Numbered from the stretch's first letter, positions 1 through 12,476 are shown. The stretch is DNA of 64,000 nt from Bettongia penicillata ogilbyi (GCA_023548195.1 JAJHZJ010000577.1:731301-795300); one strand, 5' to 3'. Numbers and translations are program-made. Notes: generated by a model from the letters alone, not told the origin.

Positions 1-1010
1 TCTACATTTACCTTTCCCTTATGCCTTTTCCTTCTATTTTCCTGTAGGATAAGATAGATTTCTTTGCTCCATTACCTGTATATCTTATTTTTCAGTTGCA
101 TGTAAAAACAACTTTTAACATTCACTTTAAAAAGCTCAAAAAAATTCAAAGTTTTATTTGAGCTCCAAATTCTCTCCCTTTTTCCCCAACCAACCTTATT
201 GAGAAGGCAAGCAATTTGATGTAGATTATACATGTATAGTCATGCAAAATACTTCTATAATAGTCATGTTGTGAAAGACTAGCTATATTTCCCGATATCC
301 TATTTCTCTCCTATTTATTATATACTCTCCTTTGACCCTGCGCCTCCTCAAAAGTTTTGTTCTCTGACCCCTCTGCCCCTTCTATCACTCCACCCTTATA
401 ACGCTTCTCACTACTTTCCTGTAGGGTTAGATAGATTTCCATACCCAATTGAGTGTAAATGTTATTCACTCCTTAAGCCATATTGCATGAGATTGTTTCA
501 TTTATTATGTTTCACCTCCCCCTTCTTCTCCTCCACTGTAAAAGCTTTTTCTTGCCTCTTTTCTGTGAGATAATTTATCCCATGCTACCTCTTCTTTTCT
601 CCTTTTCCTAGTACATTCCTCCATTTCAACTTGAAATTTTATTTTTTTAGATATCATCCCTTCATATTGAATTCACCCTCTGCCCTATATCTATATCTAT
701 CTATTTATCTATTTATCTATACATATGTATGTATGTATGTATTCCCTCCAACTACATACTGAGAAAGATCTCCTGAGTTACAAATATCATCTTTCCATGT
801 AGGAATGTAAACAGTTCAACTTTAATAAATCCCTTATGATTTATCTTTCCTTTCCTGTTAATGCTTCTCCCAAATCTTGTATTTGAAAATCAATTTGTCT
901 TTTTGGCTCTTGTTTTCCTCAAGAATGCATTCAATTCCTTTACAACAATGAAAGTCAATTCCAACCCACACCCCCATTAATTACACTCAATTTTGCTGGG
1001 TAGGTGATTA
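1..1010 (-). mobile_element. HAL1/L1-type element, 3' portion (cut by window edge)
   Basis: Read on the minus strand, this matches the layout of the HAL1 at 52725-55518. Positions 1-100 are the inverse of the second 3'-UTR unit (compare 52461-52560), 110-240 the inverse of the 'gaatttggagctcaaa' 3'-UTR block, 240-800 the purine-rich UTR/spacer, and 800-1010 the ORF1 end, with a 'catgtaggaatgtaaac' spacer block also seen near 54530-54555. No ORF2 lies between ORF1 and the 3' UTR, which favours HAL1 over L1. The element is interrupted at 1010 by the L1 at 1011-3800 and resumes at about 3801. Its true 3' end is outside the window. Old and mutated; no usable ORF. Confidence 0.75.
685..743. repeat. 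TATC/TATG microsatellite
   Basis: Imperfect tetranucleotide run, TATC/TTATC changing to GTAT, inside the UTR of the minus-strand HAL1-type element. Confidence 0.85.
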
Positions 1011-3800
1011 GCATAAGAGGAAGATGAACACTTAAATAACTCCATCTCAGAAAAAGAAATTGAACAAACCATTAATGACATCCCTAGGGAAAATATCTCC
1101 AGGGCCAGATGGATTTACAAGTGAATTCTATCAAATATTTAAAGAACAGTTAATTCTAATAATATATAGACTATTTGGGAAAATTGGTGAAGAAGGAATC
1201 CTACAAAATTCTTTTCATGATACAAACATGGTTCTCATACCTAAACCAGGAAAAGCCAAAACAGAAAAAGAAAATTATAGACCAATCTCTCATTAATATA
1301 GATCCAAAATTTTAAATAAGATATTAGCAAAAAGAATACAGCAACTTATCGTGAGAATAATACATTATGATGAGGTAGAATTTATACCAGGAATGCAGGA
1401 CTGGTTCAATATTAGGAAAACTATCAGCATTATTTATCATATCAACAACAAAACTAACAGAAACCACATGATTATCTTAATAGATGTAGAAAAAGCCTTT
1501 GACAAAATACAACACCCATTCCTATCGAAAACATTGGAGAGCATAGGAATAAATGGAGCATTCCATAAAATAATAAGCAGTATCTACCTAAAACCATCAG
1601 CAGGCATTATATATAATGGGGATAAGCTGGATGCATTTCCAATAAGATCAGGGGTGAAACAATGATGTCCATTATCACCACTGTTATTCAATAAGGTACT
1701 AGAAATATTAGTTTTAGCAATAAAAGACAAAAAAAGAAATTGAAGGAATAAAAATAGGCAAAAAAGAAGCTAAGTTATCACTCTTTGCAGATGATATGAT
1801 TATATACTTAGAGAATTCCAGAGAATCAAGTAAAAAGCTACCTGAAATAATAAACAACTTTGGTCAAGTTGCAGGTTACAAAATAAATCCACATAAATCA
1901 TCTGCATTTCTATATATTACTGACAAAGTCCAACAGCAAGAGACAGAAAGAGAAATCCCATTTAAAGGTACTGTGGGCACTATAAAATATCTGGGAGCCT
2001 ACCTGCCAAAACAAACCCAGGGACAATATGAACACAATTACAAAACACTTTTTGCACAGGTAAAGTCAGATCTAACTAAGTGAACAAACATCAGTTGCTT
2101 GTGGATAAGTTGAGCTAATATAATAAAAATGAGAATTCTCCCTAAATTAATTTACTTATTCAGTGCTATACCAATCAAACTACCAGATAATTATTTTCTA
2201 GAGCTAGAAAAATAATATCAAAATTCATCTGGAAGAACAAAAGTTCAACAATATCAAGGAAACTAATGAAAAAAATGTTAAGGAAGGTGGCGTAGCCCTA
2301 CTAGATCTCAAATTGCATTATAAAGCAGAAATTATCAAAACTGCTTGGTACTGGCTAAGAAATAGAAGGGTAGACCAGAGGAATAGGCTAGGTACTCAAG
2401 ACATAGTAGTCAATTAATATAGCACTCTACTGTTTAATAAACCCAAGGACCCCAGCTTCTGGGATAATAACTCACTGTTTGAAAAAAATTACTGGGAAAA
2501 CTGGATAACAGTGTGACACAAACTGGGCATACACCAATGCCTGACACCATACACAAGAATAAAGTCCAAATGAATACATGATCTAGGTATGAAGACTGAT
2601 ACTATAAGCAAATTAGGGGAGCAAGAAATAGTGCATTTGTCAGATTTATGGAGAATGGAGAAATTTTTGACTAAGCAAGAAATAGAGAACATTATGGAGT
2701 GCCAACTGGATAATTTTGATTAAATTGAAAAGTTTGCATTGTGAATGCAATCAAAATTAGGAGGGAAGTAGAAAACTGGGAAAGAATTTTTGCAACTAGT
2801 GTCTGTGATAAAGGTCTCATTTCTAAAATATATAGAGAACTGAGTCAAAGGAACAAGAATGCAAGTCATTTCCCAATTGATAAATGATCAAAGTATATGA
2901 ACAAGGAGTTTTCAGAGAAAGAAATTAAAGTTATCTCTAGTCATATGAAAAAATGTTCTAAATCACTATTGATTAGAGAGATGCAAATCAAAACAATTCT
3001 GAGGTACCATATCACACCTATCAGATTGGCTAACATGACAAAACAGGAAGATGATAAATGTGGGAGAGTTGGAACACTAATTCATTGTTGGTGGGGCTGT
3101 GAGCTGATCCAATCATTCAGGAGTAAAATTTGGAGTTACGTCCAATGGGCTACAAAAATGTGCATACCCCTTGACCCAAAAATATTGCCTCTAGGACTGT
3201 ATTCCAAAGAGATCATAAAAATTGGAAAGGGTCCCACATGTACAAAAATATTTATAGCAGCTCTCTTTGTGGTGGTCAAGAACTGGAAATTGAGGGGATG
3301 CTCATCAATTGGGATATGGCTGAGCAAGTTGCAATATGTGAATGTAATAGAATACTATTGTGCTATAACAAATGATGAAGACTTCAGAGAGCCCTGGAAG
3401 GACCTATCTGAACTGTTGCTGAGTGAAAGGAGCAGAACCAGGAGAACTTTGTACACAGTAACAACTGCAGTGTGTGAGGAATTTTTCTGGTAGACTTAGC
3501 CCTTCACAGAAATGCAGGGACCTAAAAAATTCCCAATGAATTCTTGAGGCAAAATGCTTTCCACATTCAGAGAAAGAACTATGGAACTGGATTGCAGAAT
3601 TAAGCAGACCATTTTCTCTGTAAGGTGAAAATGTATTCAATACTAATTAAATGTATATGTAGAACCTGCACAACACCACATGCCTTCTTGGGAAGGGAGG
3701 GGAAAAGTGGAAGACGGAGGGAGGAGGAAAATCTAAAATATATGGAAGTAGAAAAGTTGGTAAAAAACTGAAAAGAAATAAATTAATTTTTAAAAGGTAA
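1011..3800 (+). mobile_element. 5'-truncated L1 inserted into the HAL1-type element
   Basis: Contains the reverse-transcriptase half and C-terminus of L1 ORF2, then about 300 bp of 3' UTR ending in an A-rich tail near 3780. The orientation is opposite to the surrounding element. The host element stops at about 1010 and restarts at about 3801. Compared with the copy at 52725-55518, roughly 350 bp of host ORF1 (equivalent to about 53990-54338) is missing across the insertion, so the event appears to have come with a target deletion. No target duplication is visible, and junctions are good to about 10 bp. Confidence 0.85.
1040..3493 (+). pseudogene. L1 ORF2 remnant (reverse transcriptase and C-terminal domain)
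   Basis: Decayed L1 ORF2p, the protein that nicks target DNA and reverse-transcribes L1 RNA; only the RT and C-terminal parts remain and the endonuclease is absent. The '[13 protein letters not shown]' RT motif lies near 1094-1134, '[13 protein letters not shown]' near 1484-1522 and the catalytic FADD at 1784-1795. The C-terminal region (2897-3493) contains 'IREMQIKT', 'GTLIHCWWGC' and 'LSERSRTRRTLY', all L1 hallmarks. The frame is broken by a stop at about 1294-1296, a TGA at about 1663-1665, frame changes between about 1670 and 1780, a stop near 2081, and further damage to 2890. It cannot encode an active enzyme. Confidence 0.9.
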
Positions 3801-5268
3801 TAAGAATTTTTAAATTATCTCTCTTGTATCTATTTTCCAGGTCAATGGTTTATCTAATGAGACATTTTGCATTGTCTCCTATTTTTTCATTCCTTTATTT
3901 CTGTTTTATAATTTCTTGATTTCTCATGAAGTCCTTTGTTTCCATTTGCTCCATTCTAATTTTTAAAGAATTCTTTTCTTCAGTGAGCTTTTGGATCTCT
4001 TTTTCCATTTGTCAAATTTTACATTTTCCATTTTTCTCCTCATTGGCTATTTGGATCTCTTTTGCCATTTGGCTTGATCTATTTTTTAAGGTACTATCTT
4101 CTTCAGTATTTTGAGGGGGTCTCCTCTAGCAAGCTGTTGACTCATTTGTCATGATTTTCTTGGATCACTCTCATTTGTCTTCCCACTTTTTCCTCTGCTT
4201 TTCTTACTTGATTTTCAAAAGTCCTTTTCAACTCTTCCATGTCCTGAGACCAATTCATATTTTTCTTGGAGGCTTTGAATTTAGGAGCTCTGATTTTATT
4301 GTCTTCTTCTGAGTGTATGATTTGATTTTCCATGTTACCAAAAGTTTTACCGTGTTACCATCAAATTTGACTGATGTTGAGCCATTTTCCCAGCCAATTA
4401 TTTGACTTTTTAACTCATTGTTAAGGAAGGACTCTGCTTCTGGTGTTAAAGGCAAACTGCCCCAAAAACCAGGGATTTTGTGCAGCTGTTTTCAGTGAGA
4501 CTTCTAGAAACCTGTAAGTTTTCAGTTCTTCCAAAGTGGTATCATCTAAGGAGAAGTGTTTATTCCTCTTGTGGCCTGTGCTCTGGTCTGTGAGTGACTA
4601 AAAGCACTCTTTTCTCACCTGGAAATGTGGGAAGAGTTGCCTCTCCACTGCTGCCACAAGCTCTGCCATACCAGTAGTCTTCCTTGCCCCAGGACTGTGA
4701 CTGAGATCCAAGCACAGGAAAAGAAAGAGGATCCTGCCTCAATGCCAGCAAAGAGACCCCTATAATCTGATCAGTTGTTTGGTTTCCTTACTATTTGTGG
4801 GGCTGAGAGCCATGGAAACAATCACTGCTACTCCCCCCACCTCCAGTCACCTCTGTCATCCCCCCAAAAATGTGCTGGGGCCAGGGCTGAACTGCATACC
4901 TCTCTCATCCAGGTGCTGTAACAGACCTTTCCTACCGACCTTCTATTTTGTCTTTGGCATTTGTGGGTTGAGAAATCTGAAAGCCACCAGAGTTGCCTGT
5001 CATTCAGGCTCCTGAGGCCTGCTCTGCATTGCTGGGGTCCAGTCTGTGCTGGCATGGCTTGTGCTTGATTGTGTTCCTCTCCCGCCCAGTGCAAAAGACT
5101 TTTCCTGTCTACCTTCCAAGCTGCCTTGGGCTGGAAATTTATTTCACTCATTTTGTGGGTTCTGCTGCTCTAGAATTTGTTCAGAGTCATTTTTTAAAGG
5201 TATTTGGAGGGGCTTGGGGGAGCATTCTGACAAGTCCCTGCCTTTACTCTGCCATCTTGACTCTGCCC
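3801..5268 (-). mobile_element. HAL1/L1-type element, 5' portion
   Basis: Continuation of the minus-strand element interrupted at 1010. Positions 3801-4455 carry the ORF1 N-terminal half (inverse of the 'gacctggaaaatagat' segment and a coiled-coil region). Positions 4456-5268 are a GC-richer 5' UTR. The 5' end is marked by the inverse of 'gcagagtcaagatggcagag' near 5238-5268, the same L1/HAL1 start motif as at 52725. The N-terminal ORF1 sequence differs from the 53381 copy, so this may be a different subfamily. Confidence 0.8.
3805..4455 (-). pseudogene. ORF1 N-terminal remnant of HAL1/L1
   Basis: ORF1p is the RNA-binding coiled-coil protein of L1/HAL1. Minus-strand frames give a Glu/Lys-rich coiled-coil stretch ('NMNWSQDMEELKRTFENQVR' around 4195-4255) homologous to 'EQAMEELKEDLENQVRQVEE' of the copy at 53381. 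Two overlapping frames are needed to cover it, so at least one frameshift is present. The C-terminal half is lost to the nested insertion. Confidence 0.75.
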
Positions 5269-7204
5269 CCTGTCTCTGTATTTTTGTACATGCCACTCCA
5301 TACAAGGAAAATTAACTCCTTCTTGCTTTATTCTTAACCATCTGTGACTTTAAATCTAGAGATTTTTTTTTACACCAAGTCAATACATCAAATCTATCCA
5401 AATGGAAGTGTGGGTGTGAGGGTATGCTTTTAGCCACTGTTGTTATAGTTATGTTTGTGTGTGTGTCCCTTTTCTGTACTTTTGCACCTTTCCTCTCCTA
5501 ATACCCCACTCCACGATGCATGTCAACTCGTTTTTTTTTTAATTTATAGAAAAAACATCAGTTAAATGAATGATGCATGTGATCATATACTTGCCAATAA
5601 ACTTTTCTTTCTTACATTGGATTGTTTATTTCTCACCTACCTTTGTAACATCCTTTTGTTATAGATTGAAGAGAAAAGATGCTGTAAATGCTTCCACTTC
5701 TTCCATTCTTCTGGAGTACCAGGAGTAATACCTGCTGAATTTCAGTTATGTGAAATTGGTACCAGGAGTAATACCTGCTGAATTTCAGTTATGTGAAGTT
5801 TTACAAGAAATAAATTATTCTTTTAATGACAGAAATTGGTGAAGAGAGTTGGGACTTTTACTGAAATAATCTTTTATAATATTGGCATAGAGACAATTAG
5901 CATTGTCTACACATCTGAGTTATGGTATTTTGAACAAGAAGGCAGTTGCTACCAAGACTCAAAAGGCATACTTCCTTTAGCCCTAATAACTGACCAAGGA
6001 GTCAATAGTGTCATAACATTTTAATTTGGTTTATAATGAAAAACTTTGCCTTTAGCCGTACACTATTCTGAGGAACTTGGGCTATTCCTAATACAGATCT
6101 TATTTACTCTCATTTGCCTCTGTCTTCTAGCTTTGGGGAGAAAACCATAGAGGTAGAGAGTGGGGACTACCTTGTCCACTGGTACCCCTACCCTTAGCCT
6201 TCTCTTCTCTCTCTGAACTCCTGTCTCAAAGAGATCATCCATTCTCACAGCTTCAGCTGTGACTTCTAGACAAAGAATTCCTAAGTACAGCCTATACCTC
6301 TCACCTTAATTTCAGTCTTGTATTTCGAACTATGGAGCATTTCCCCATGGATGATCTGCCATGATCCCAAGCCCATCCTATATAAAGAGTTTAGGTGACT
6401 TTCCTAAGGTGACTCTGGAAGATTGGGATTCAAGGGTTTGGCTTTTCCTCCAGCCCTATTTTATCTGCTGAACGTGTGTAAGAAAAGCCCTCCCTGACAC
6501 ATAAATATCTACTGAATTTAGTTAATTGAAGCATTGCTAATAAATCAGTGCAAATAGGTTTTTGCTGTTGATTTTTAAACAAAGCTTCTTGAATAATTGC
6601 AAACCAGAGGGGCATGATCTACATGTCTTAACAACACACAAACCTGGCCCAAGCTGAATGCATATGTGGATTTGGGATAAGAACATATAAAAAACTTTAT
6701 AGCATTCTCCTTTTGAATCGCTCAACCAAGGAGAGTCCTTATCCAATGCCTTCAAAGTACCTAAGGCACCAGTTCGTGGTAGCAAAAAATATAAGAGTTA
6801 CTAAAATTGGAGTGGGAGAATAAACATACAAGGATGGGATCTTCTTTCTGAACTTTGTTTCTTGGCAGAACCATTAGGGACAGCGTTATTACTAAAATTC
6901 TCAAGCATATAGTACCTTTCACCCTAGCTAGTGTCCCAACATGTTTAAATGTCTTGTTTAAACTGGTTAGCAAATCCTGTTATCCTTGAGGCCATGTCAG
7001 TAGATTCTTGGCTTTAGCTCAGTGAGCAGTGTTCTCAGAATACATGCACTGATCCTCCCATTTACACTGATTAATTCCTGCTGATGATGAGAAAATGGAA
7101 ATGTGAAATGACTACTAAGAAGTAATGAGCATTTCTTGGACTTCAGAGGGATATAAGCCCAAATTTGTGGGTAGGAGTGATAATTTTAACCACCCCGAGG
7201 CAAA
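5269..7204. other. Intergenic stretch, little recognised
   Basis: No gene, tRNA or confident repeat apart from the 43-bp tandem duplication at 5716-5801. A weak SINE-like fragment may lie near 6395-6460 (gtgactttcctaaggtgact). A 62-codon open frame at 5836-6024 has no recognisable motif and is within chance expectation. Confidence 0.5.
5716..5801. repeat. 43-bp direct tandem duplication
   Basis: Two adjacent copies beginning 'gtaccaggagtaatacctg' at 5716 and 5759 are nearly identical, differing only at the last few positions. Such high identity suggests a recent local duplication compared with the decayed repeats around it. Confidence 0.93.
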
Positions 7205-7445
7205 CCTATAGCTAGCTAACATTTATAGAGCACTTTTAAGCTTGTACTTTATATCATCTTGGTTAATCATCAAAACAACCCCATGAACTTATTATCCCCA
7301 TTTTATATATGAGGAAACTTTAGCTGAGAGATATTACATAACTTCTCCACTTTAACCCAGCTAGTACGTGTCTGAAGCGGAATTTGAATACAGCATTCCT
7401 GACTCCAAACCCAACACTCTATGCACTATGTCAACTAGCCATCTT
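7205..7445 (-). repeat. MIR/CORE-SINE copy
   Basis: The plus strand reads as an inverted MIR: 'catttatagagcactttta', then 'attatccccattttatat', 'gaggaaactt', 'cccagctagta' and 'cctgactccaaaccc'. This is the usual order for the reverse complement of a tRNA-derived CORE-SINE. Confidence 0.8.
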
Positions 7446-7999
7446 TACAGTATTTAGGTTGTACCTTTTTGTATTAACGTCAGACTACTTTGGATTGCTG
7501 GGAAGTGTCTCCATAGACAAAAAGAATGGCAGGAATAAAATGTTAATATTAGTGGTGTTCCAGTCGCTTCTCCATTTACAAAACAAACAACTTATTTTGA
7601 TATTCTCCTCATTCATTTTCAGAAAAGAAAATTTTCCTTTTTTAATAGTATTTAATTTTCCCCCTGATTACATGTAAAGAAATTTTTAGCATTCACTTTT
7701 ACAAGATTTTGAGTTCCAAATTTTTCTCTTTCCCTTCCTCCTTCTTCCCCTTCGGAAAATGATAGGCAATTTGATATAGGCTATACACGAGTTATCATGT
7801 AAACATATTTCCATATTAGTCACAGTTGTGAAAGAAGAAGCAGATCAAAAGAAAAAAACATGAAGAATAACAAAGTGAAAAAATATGCTTTGACCATATT
7901 GAGAGTCCATCAGTTCTTTATTTGAATGTGGACAGCATTTCCCTTCACAAGTCCTTTGTACTTGTCTTGGATCATTGTGTTGCTGAGAAGAGCTGAGTT

Positions 8000-9182
8000 A
8001 TTCATAGCTGGTCATCACACAGTGTTGCTGATACTGTGTACAATGTTTTCCTGGTTCTGCTCATTTCATTTTGCATCAATTTGTACGAGTCTTTCCAGGT
8101 TTTTCTGAAATCTGCCTGTTCATAATTTTTTTATTGCACAATAGTATTCCATTACATTCATATGCCACAACTTGTTCAGCCATTCCCCAATTGATGGACA
8201 TCCACTCAATTTTCAATTTTTTCTCACCATGCAAAGGGCTGCTATAAATACTTTTGCACACATAGGTCATTTTCCCTTTCCCTTTGGGATATAGACCAAG
8301 TAGCGGTATTGCTGGATCAGAGGATATGCACAGTTTGGCTGCTCTTTGGACATAGTTTCAAATTGCTCTCTAGAACGATTAGATCAATTCACAACTCCAC
8401 CAAGAGTACATTAATTTCCCAATTATCCCACATTCTCTCCAACATTTATCATTTTCCTTTTTTGTCATATTGGGCAATCAGACAGGTAGTGGGGTAGTAC
8501 CTCAGAGTTTTAAATTGCATTTTTCTGATCTGTGGTGATTTTGAGAACTTCTTCATATGCCCATAGATAGCTTTGTTTTCTTCTTCTGAAAACTGCATAC
8601 TCATATTCTTTGATCATTTATCAAGTTGGAAATTGTTTGCATTCTTAGAAAATTGACCTAGTTCTCTATATATTTTAGAAATGAGGTCTTTATCAGCTTT
8701 CTGCTTTCCTTCTAAATTTGGTTGCATTGTTTTTGTTTGTACAAAATCTTTTATTTTAATAGAACCAAAGTTATCTATTTTACATTTTGTAATACTCTCT
8801 ATCTCTTCTTTGCTCATGAATTCTCTCCTTCTCCATAGATCTGACAGGTAGACTACTCCTTGCTCTTCTAACTTGCTTTTGGTGTCAACCTTTATGTCTA
8901 TATCATGCACCATTTTGACTTTGTCTTGGAAGACATTATGAGATGCTTTTCTATATCTAGTTTGTGGCCTATTGTTTTCCAGTTTTCCCAGTAGGTTTTG
9001 TCAAATAGTAAAATCTTATCCCAGAGGTTGGAGCCTGGATTTATCAAATACTAGGCTACTGTGGGTGCCTTGCATACCAATCTATTCACTGATCCGCTAC
9101 TCTATTTCTTAGTCAGTACCACATAGTTTTGGTGATTATTACTTTATAATCTAGTTTGATAACTGGTATTGCTAGGTCACTT
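8000..9182 (-). pseudogene. L1 ORF2 C-terminal remnant
   Basis: Minus-strand frames give L1 ORF2 C-terminal sequence. The longest piece (8614-8913) includes 'EEQGVVYLSDLWRRREFMSK', the analogue of the 'LGEQGIFCLSN' segment found in the 13.9-kb L1. The plus strand shows the inverse of the conserved 3' ORF2 block ('ccattccccaattgatgg' at about 8180). Multiple frame changes; the RT catalytic motifs lie beyond the deletion join and are absent. Confidence 0.82.
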
Positions 9183-9699
9183 TACTTCTCCTCTTTACTT
9201 AATCTCCTCCCCTTCTACTTTCTTCTCAGGTTAAGATAGATTTCTATTTTCAACTGATTGGGTACATTATTCCCTTTTTGATTCACTACTGATATGCATT
9301 GGTTCAAGCAATGCTCACTGCCCACCCTCCCATCTTCTCCTCCACTGTCTTCATGGGAAATAATTTACTCTCCCTTCCTTCTGCCCCCATTGTACTCCTC
9401 TTTCTCATCTTTTAATTATTTTTTTTTAATTTCTCTATGCATATTCCTTCAAGCGGTACAATTTTTAAGAATTACAATTATCATTTTCCCATGTAGGGAT
9501 TTAAACATTTTTAACTCTATTGAATTCTTTATGTTCTCTTTTTCCTTTTTACTTGTTTATGCTTCTCTTGGGTCTTGATATTGGAGATCAAATTTTTGGT
9601 TTAATTCTGCTCTCCTTTTGAAAATTTAAAACCCTTCTATTTCATTGAATGACCATTTTTTCCCTTTGGCGTTCATGCTTAATTTTTCTGGGTAAGAGA

Positions 9700-10060
9700 T
9701 TCTTGGTTATAGCCCTAGCTCCTTTGCCTTCTAGAATATTGTGTTCCATTCGTGACCTTCAATCTTTTTAATGTTGCAGCTGCTAAGTCCTATGTAATCC
9801 TGATTGTGGTTCCTCAACATCTGAATTGTTCTAGCCACTTGCAGTATTGCTTCCTTGTCCTGGTAGTTCTGAAATTTGACTATAATGTTCCTTGGAATTT
9901 TTATCTTGGAATTTCTTTCCTGAGGTGGTTGGTAGCTTCTCTCAATACCTGTTTTATTTCCAGGATATCAATTTCCTTGATATTTCGGCATCGCTATTCT
10001 CTTCTGAGTTTGTGTCTTGATCTTCTCTGTCATCATAACTTCTTATAGCCCAATTCTTTT
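9700..10060 (-). pseudogene. L1 ORF1 C-terminal remnant
   Basis: The minus strand is homologous to the ORF1 C-terminal part of the HAL1 at 54180-54370: both contain the block encoding the 'agcagct..acatta..gatcgaagg' region followed by 'ctaggactca..accaagaat'. About 110 codons are recognisable. It is directly joined to 5' UTR on the far side, so the N-terminal coiled coil is missing. Confidence 0.7.
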
Positions 10061-10827
10061 TTGTTTGTCTATTATTTATTGCTCATGTTTTTTGGCCTTT
10101 TTTTCTTTCTTTTAAATTAGAGCTCTGCTCCTGAGGTTGAAGGGACACGCTCTCAGGCTTCTTCTGCCAGGGGCTGCAGGCCCTGGCTGTTGACCTGGTG
10201 CTGCACTGATGTTGCCTTGAGGTCCACGGGGAACCCTCTTCTCTGGTACTGTGCTGAACAGATGGGGTGAGGGTGGCTGGTGCTACCAGAGGCCTTAGAG
10301 GTCTGGCAGCTTACCCTGTGGTAAACTGGGTTCTAGTGGTGGTGTCTGGCTTATGTTGAGACTGATAGGGTGTTTCTGTTTTTCTCTGGGATACACTGGT
10401 GCACCTGGAGGTGTGGCTGCTGGAGGTTGCCTATCTGCCTGGAGCTAAGCAGAAGCACATGGTGTTTCTCAGAGTTTCCCTGCTGGTTCCCCTGTCTATG
10501 CTGAGGCACATAGGGTTTCCTGGTGTTGGCATTTGCCCACTCCACCACAGGGGCTCAGAATCTATTGCTTATTTGCTGAAATGAGTTTTTGCTGCTGGTT
10601 TGTTGGGATACTTTCTGTCCTTGACTGTGTTCTCCATTTACCTAAGTGAGATAAAATTTTCTTGACAATCTTCCAAGTTTCTTGGGCTCAAAGATTCTTT
10701 CACCCATCTTTTTACTGGTTCTGCTGTTCCAGGATTTGTCTGGGGACACTGTTTTATAGTTGTTTGGAGGTGAATATGGGAGAATTATGGTGATTTGCTG
10801 CTTACTCCATTATCTTGGCTCCTAGAA

Positions 10828-11764
10828 GTCCTTGAAAGTTCTTCTTAACTTCAAAGTCACAGGAGAGTAGGTAGAAGAGTTGAAAGTGGGACCCTGACAC
10901 TACTCAATCTATTCTGATCTGTACCAACAAATCTATATACAACAAAGTGGATTTGAGGAGCTGTCTTCATGATTAAAGCTCTGCAGAACATCTATTCACA
11001 TGCATTTTATAATTTGTTAATTACTGATTGAAAGTCCATCCAAATTAAAAGTCACAATAAATTGGGTAATCTTTGCCCCCTTTAACCCTCTTAACTGCAT
11101 CCTCCAATGATCATTCATTTCATTTTACATAATCTCTTAATGTTTCTATTTGAAGATATTCCCAACGGGCTGAACTACTTGAAGATAACTATGTCTGACA
11201 TCTGTTCTGTGGACTATGAATTGACCCTTATTTCCAAACTCCAGGGTGCCCTGAAATTCTCTCTGACTTGCAGCTTTCATTCAATTGAGCTTGTAGCTGG
11301 AGCCTCAGGTGGAAAGATACTCTGCATCACTGTTATATAAAGTCATTGTTTGGACTTACTAATAAAATAATGACATTTACATGGCACTTTATGGTTAAAA
11401 AGTACATTATACACACAGACACACACACAGACACACACACACACATACATATATACATATATGTAGTTTGATTTTTCCAAAAGACTGGGAAAGAAATAGC
11501 CTGAAAATTATCCACACAGTGTTTGACTTGGAAAATGAGAATTTTTTGTCTTATAAATGAGAATCATATTGATTTAGATTTAGAATGTTTAAATTTGTTT
11601 GAACAAAAATGGGAACGTTAAATATCACAGTCCTCACACTTGTGATTTTGCTCTCAAATGTAGAAACCTTTCTTTAAGAAAAGCTGGTTACTATTTTGTA
11701 TTGCTTATCTGGCAACTCTTCTATAAATCTGAGGTTTTAGTAAAATTCAAAGGTCATCTTTCCT
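10828..11764. other. Intergenic stretch
   Basis: Nothing recognised except the CA-rich microsatellite at 11410-11466. Open frames here are short and without motifs. Confidence 0.5.
11410..11466. repeat. CA/TA microsatellite
   Basis: Run of (AC)n with AGAC interruptions passing into ATAC/ATAT. Confidence 0.9.
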
Positions 11765-12130
11765 AACCTGTCTCTAAATATGTCTCCTCTACATCATTCC
11801 AGACAGCTCCACTTGAGAGAACATTAATGCCCAGAGAGGCTAAATCAGAAGTTCAAGTAAATGAAACTAATTTATCACAGAAGCAAGACTGGAACCCATA
11901 TTTGCAGATTCCCAAAGCAATTCTATTTCCATTGTTACACGCTGAGATTAACAAAGTAGCAAATGATTCATTCAATCATTCATTAAGTAGCTATTTATTA
12001 AATGTCGACTGTGTGCAAAGCACTAGTCAGTGGAGGAAATACAAAGATAATTAAGACACAGTTTTCTGCCTTTGTAGAAATTACAATTTACCTACAATCT
12101 ATGTAAACAAATATTATATAAAAAGTGTAC
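11765..12130. repeat. Two degraded CORE-SINE fragments
   Basis: 11815-11945 resembles an inverted MIR body ('gcccagagaggctaaat', 'gcaagactggaaccca'). 11960-12130 resembles the marsupial CORE-SINE segment 'ttattaaatgtcgactgtg..caaagcac..aatacaaagata'. Both are strongly diverged. Confidence 0.55.
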
Positions 12131-12471
12131 CACAAATGCAACCATCTTCCATCCTTACTGTTGGAGGTCACTCAGTAATGTTGGTTTCACTCATTAAAAA
12201 GTTTTATTCCATATTGTCATTTGTTCAGTTTGATTCTGTTCAAACATTTTTCATTCATGTCCAAATCTTTTTTATGTTTCTATTTTTGTTTTTAGTTTTT
12301 AAACTTTCACTTCTATAACATTTTGAGTTCTAAATTGTCTCTCCCTTCCTCTGCTCCCCCTCCGCAAAATGGCATGCAATCTGATATAATCTACACATGT
12401 ACAATCATATTAAGCACATTTCCACATTAGTCATGTTTTAAAGAATAATTAGAATCAAAGAGGAAAACCAC

Positions 12472-12476
12472 AAGAA

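Larger units (their letters stand above)
7640..10827 (-). mobile_element. L1 with large internal ORF2 deletion
   Basis: Read on the minus strand: 5' end near 10827 (inverse of 'ggagccaagataatggagta'), GC-rich 5' UTR to about 10100, ORF1 C-terminal part (10060-9700), inter-ORF spacer (about 9690-9185), then a direct join near 9182 to the ORF2 C-terminal region (9182-8000), and the 3' UTR from about 7900 to 7640 ('gaacccaaaatctt'-type block). The endonuclease, most of the RT and the ORF1 N-terminus are absent. It resembles a deletion derivative of a full-length L1. No target duplication was located. Confidence 0.82.

Noticed and set aside
5046..5315. Overlapping plus-strand frames of 89 and 114 codons
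   Set aside because: Antisense to the HAL1/L1 5' UTR; no motif.
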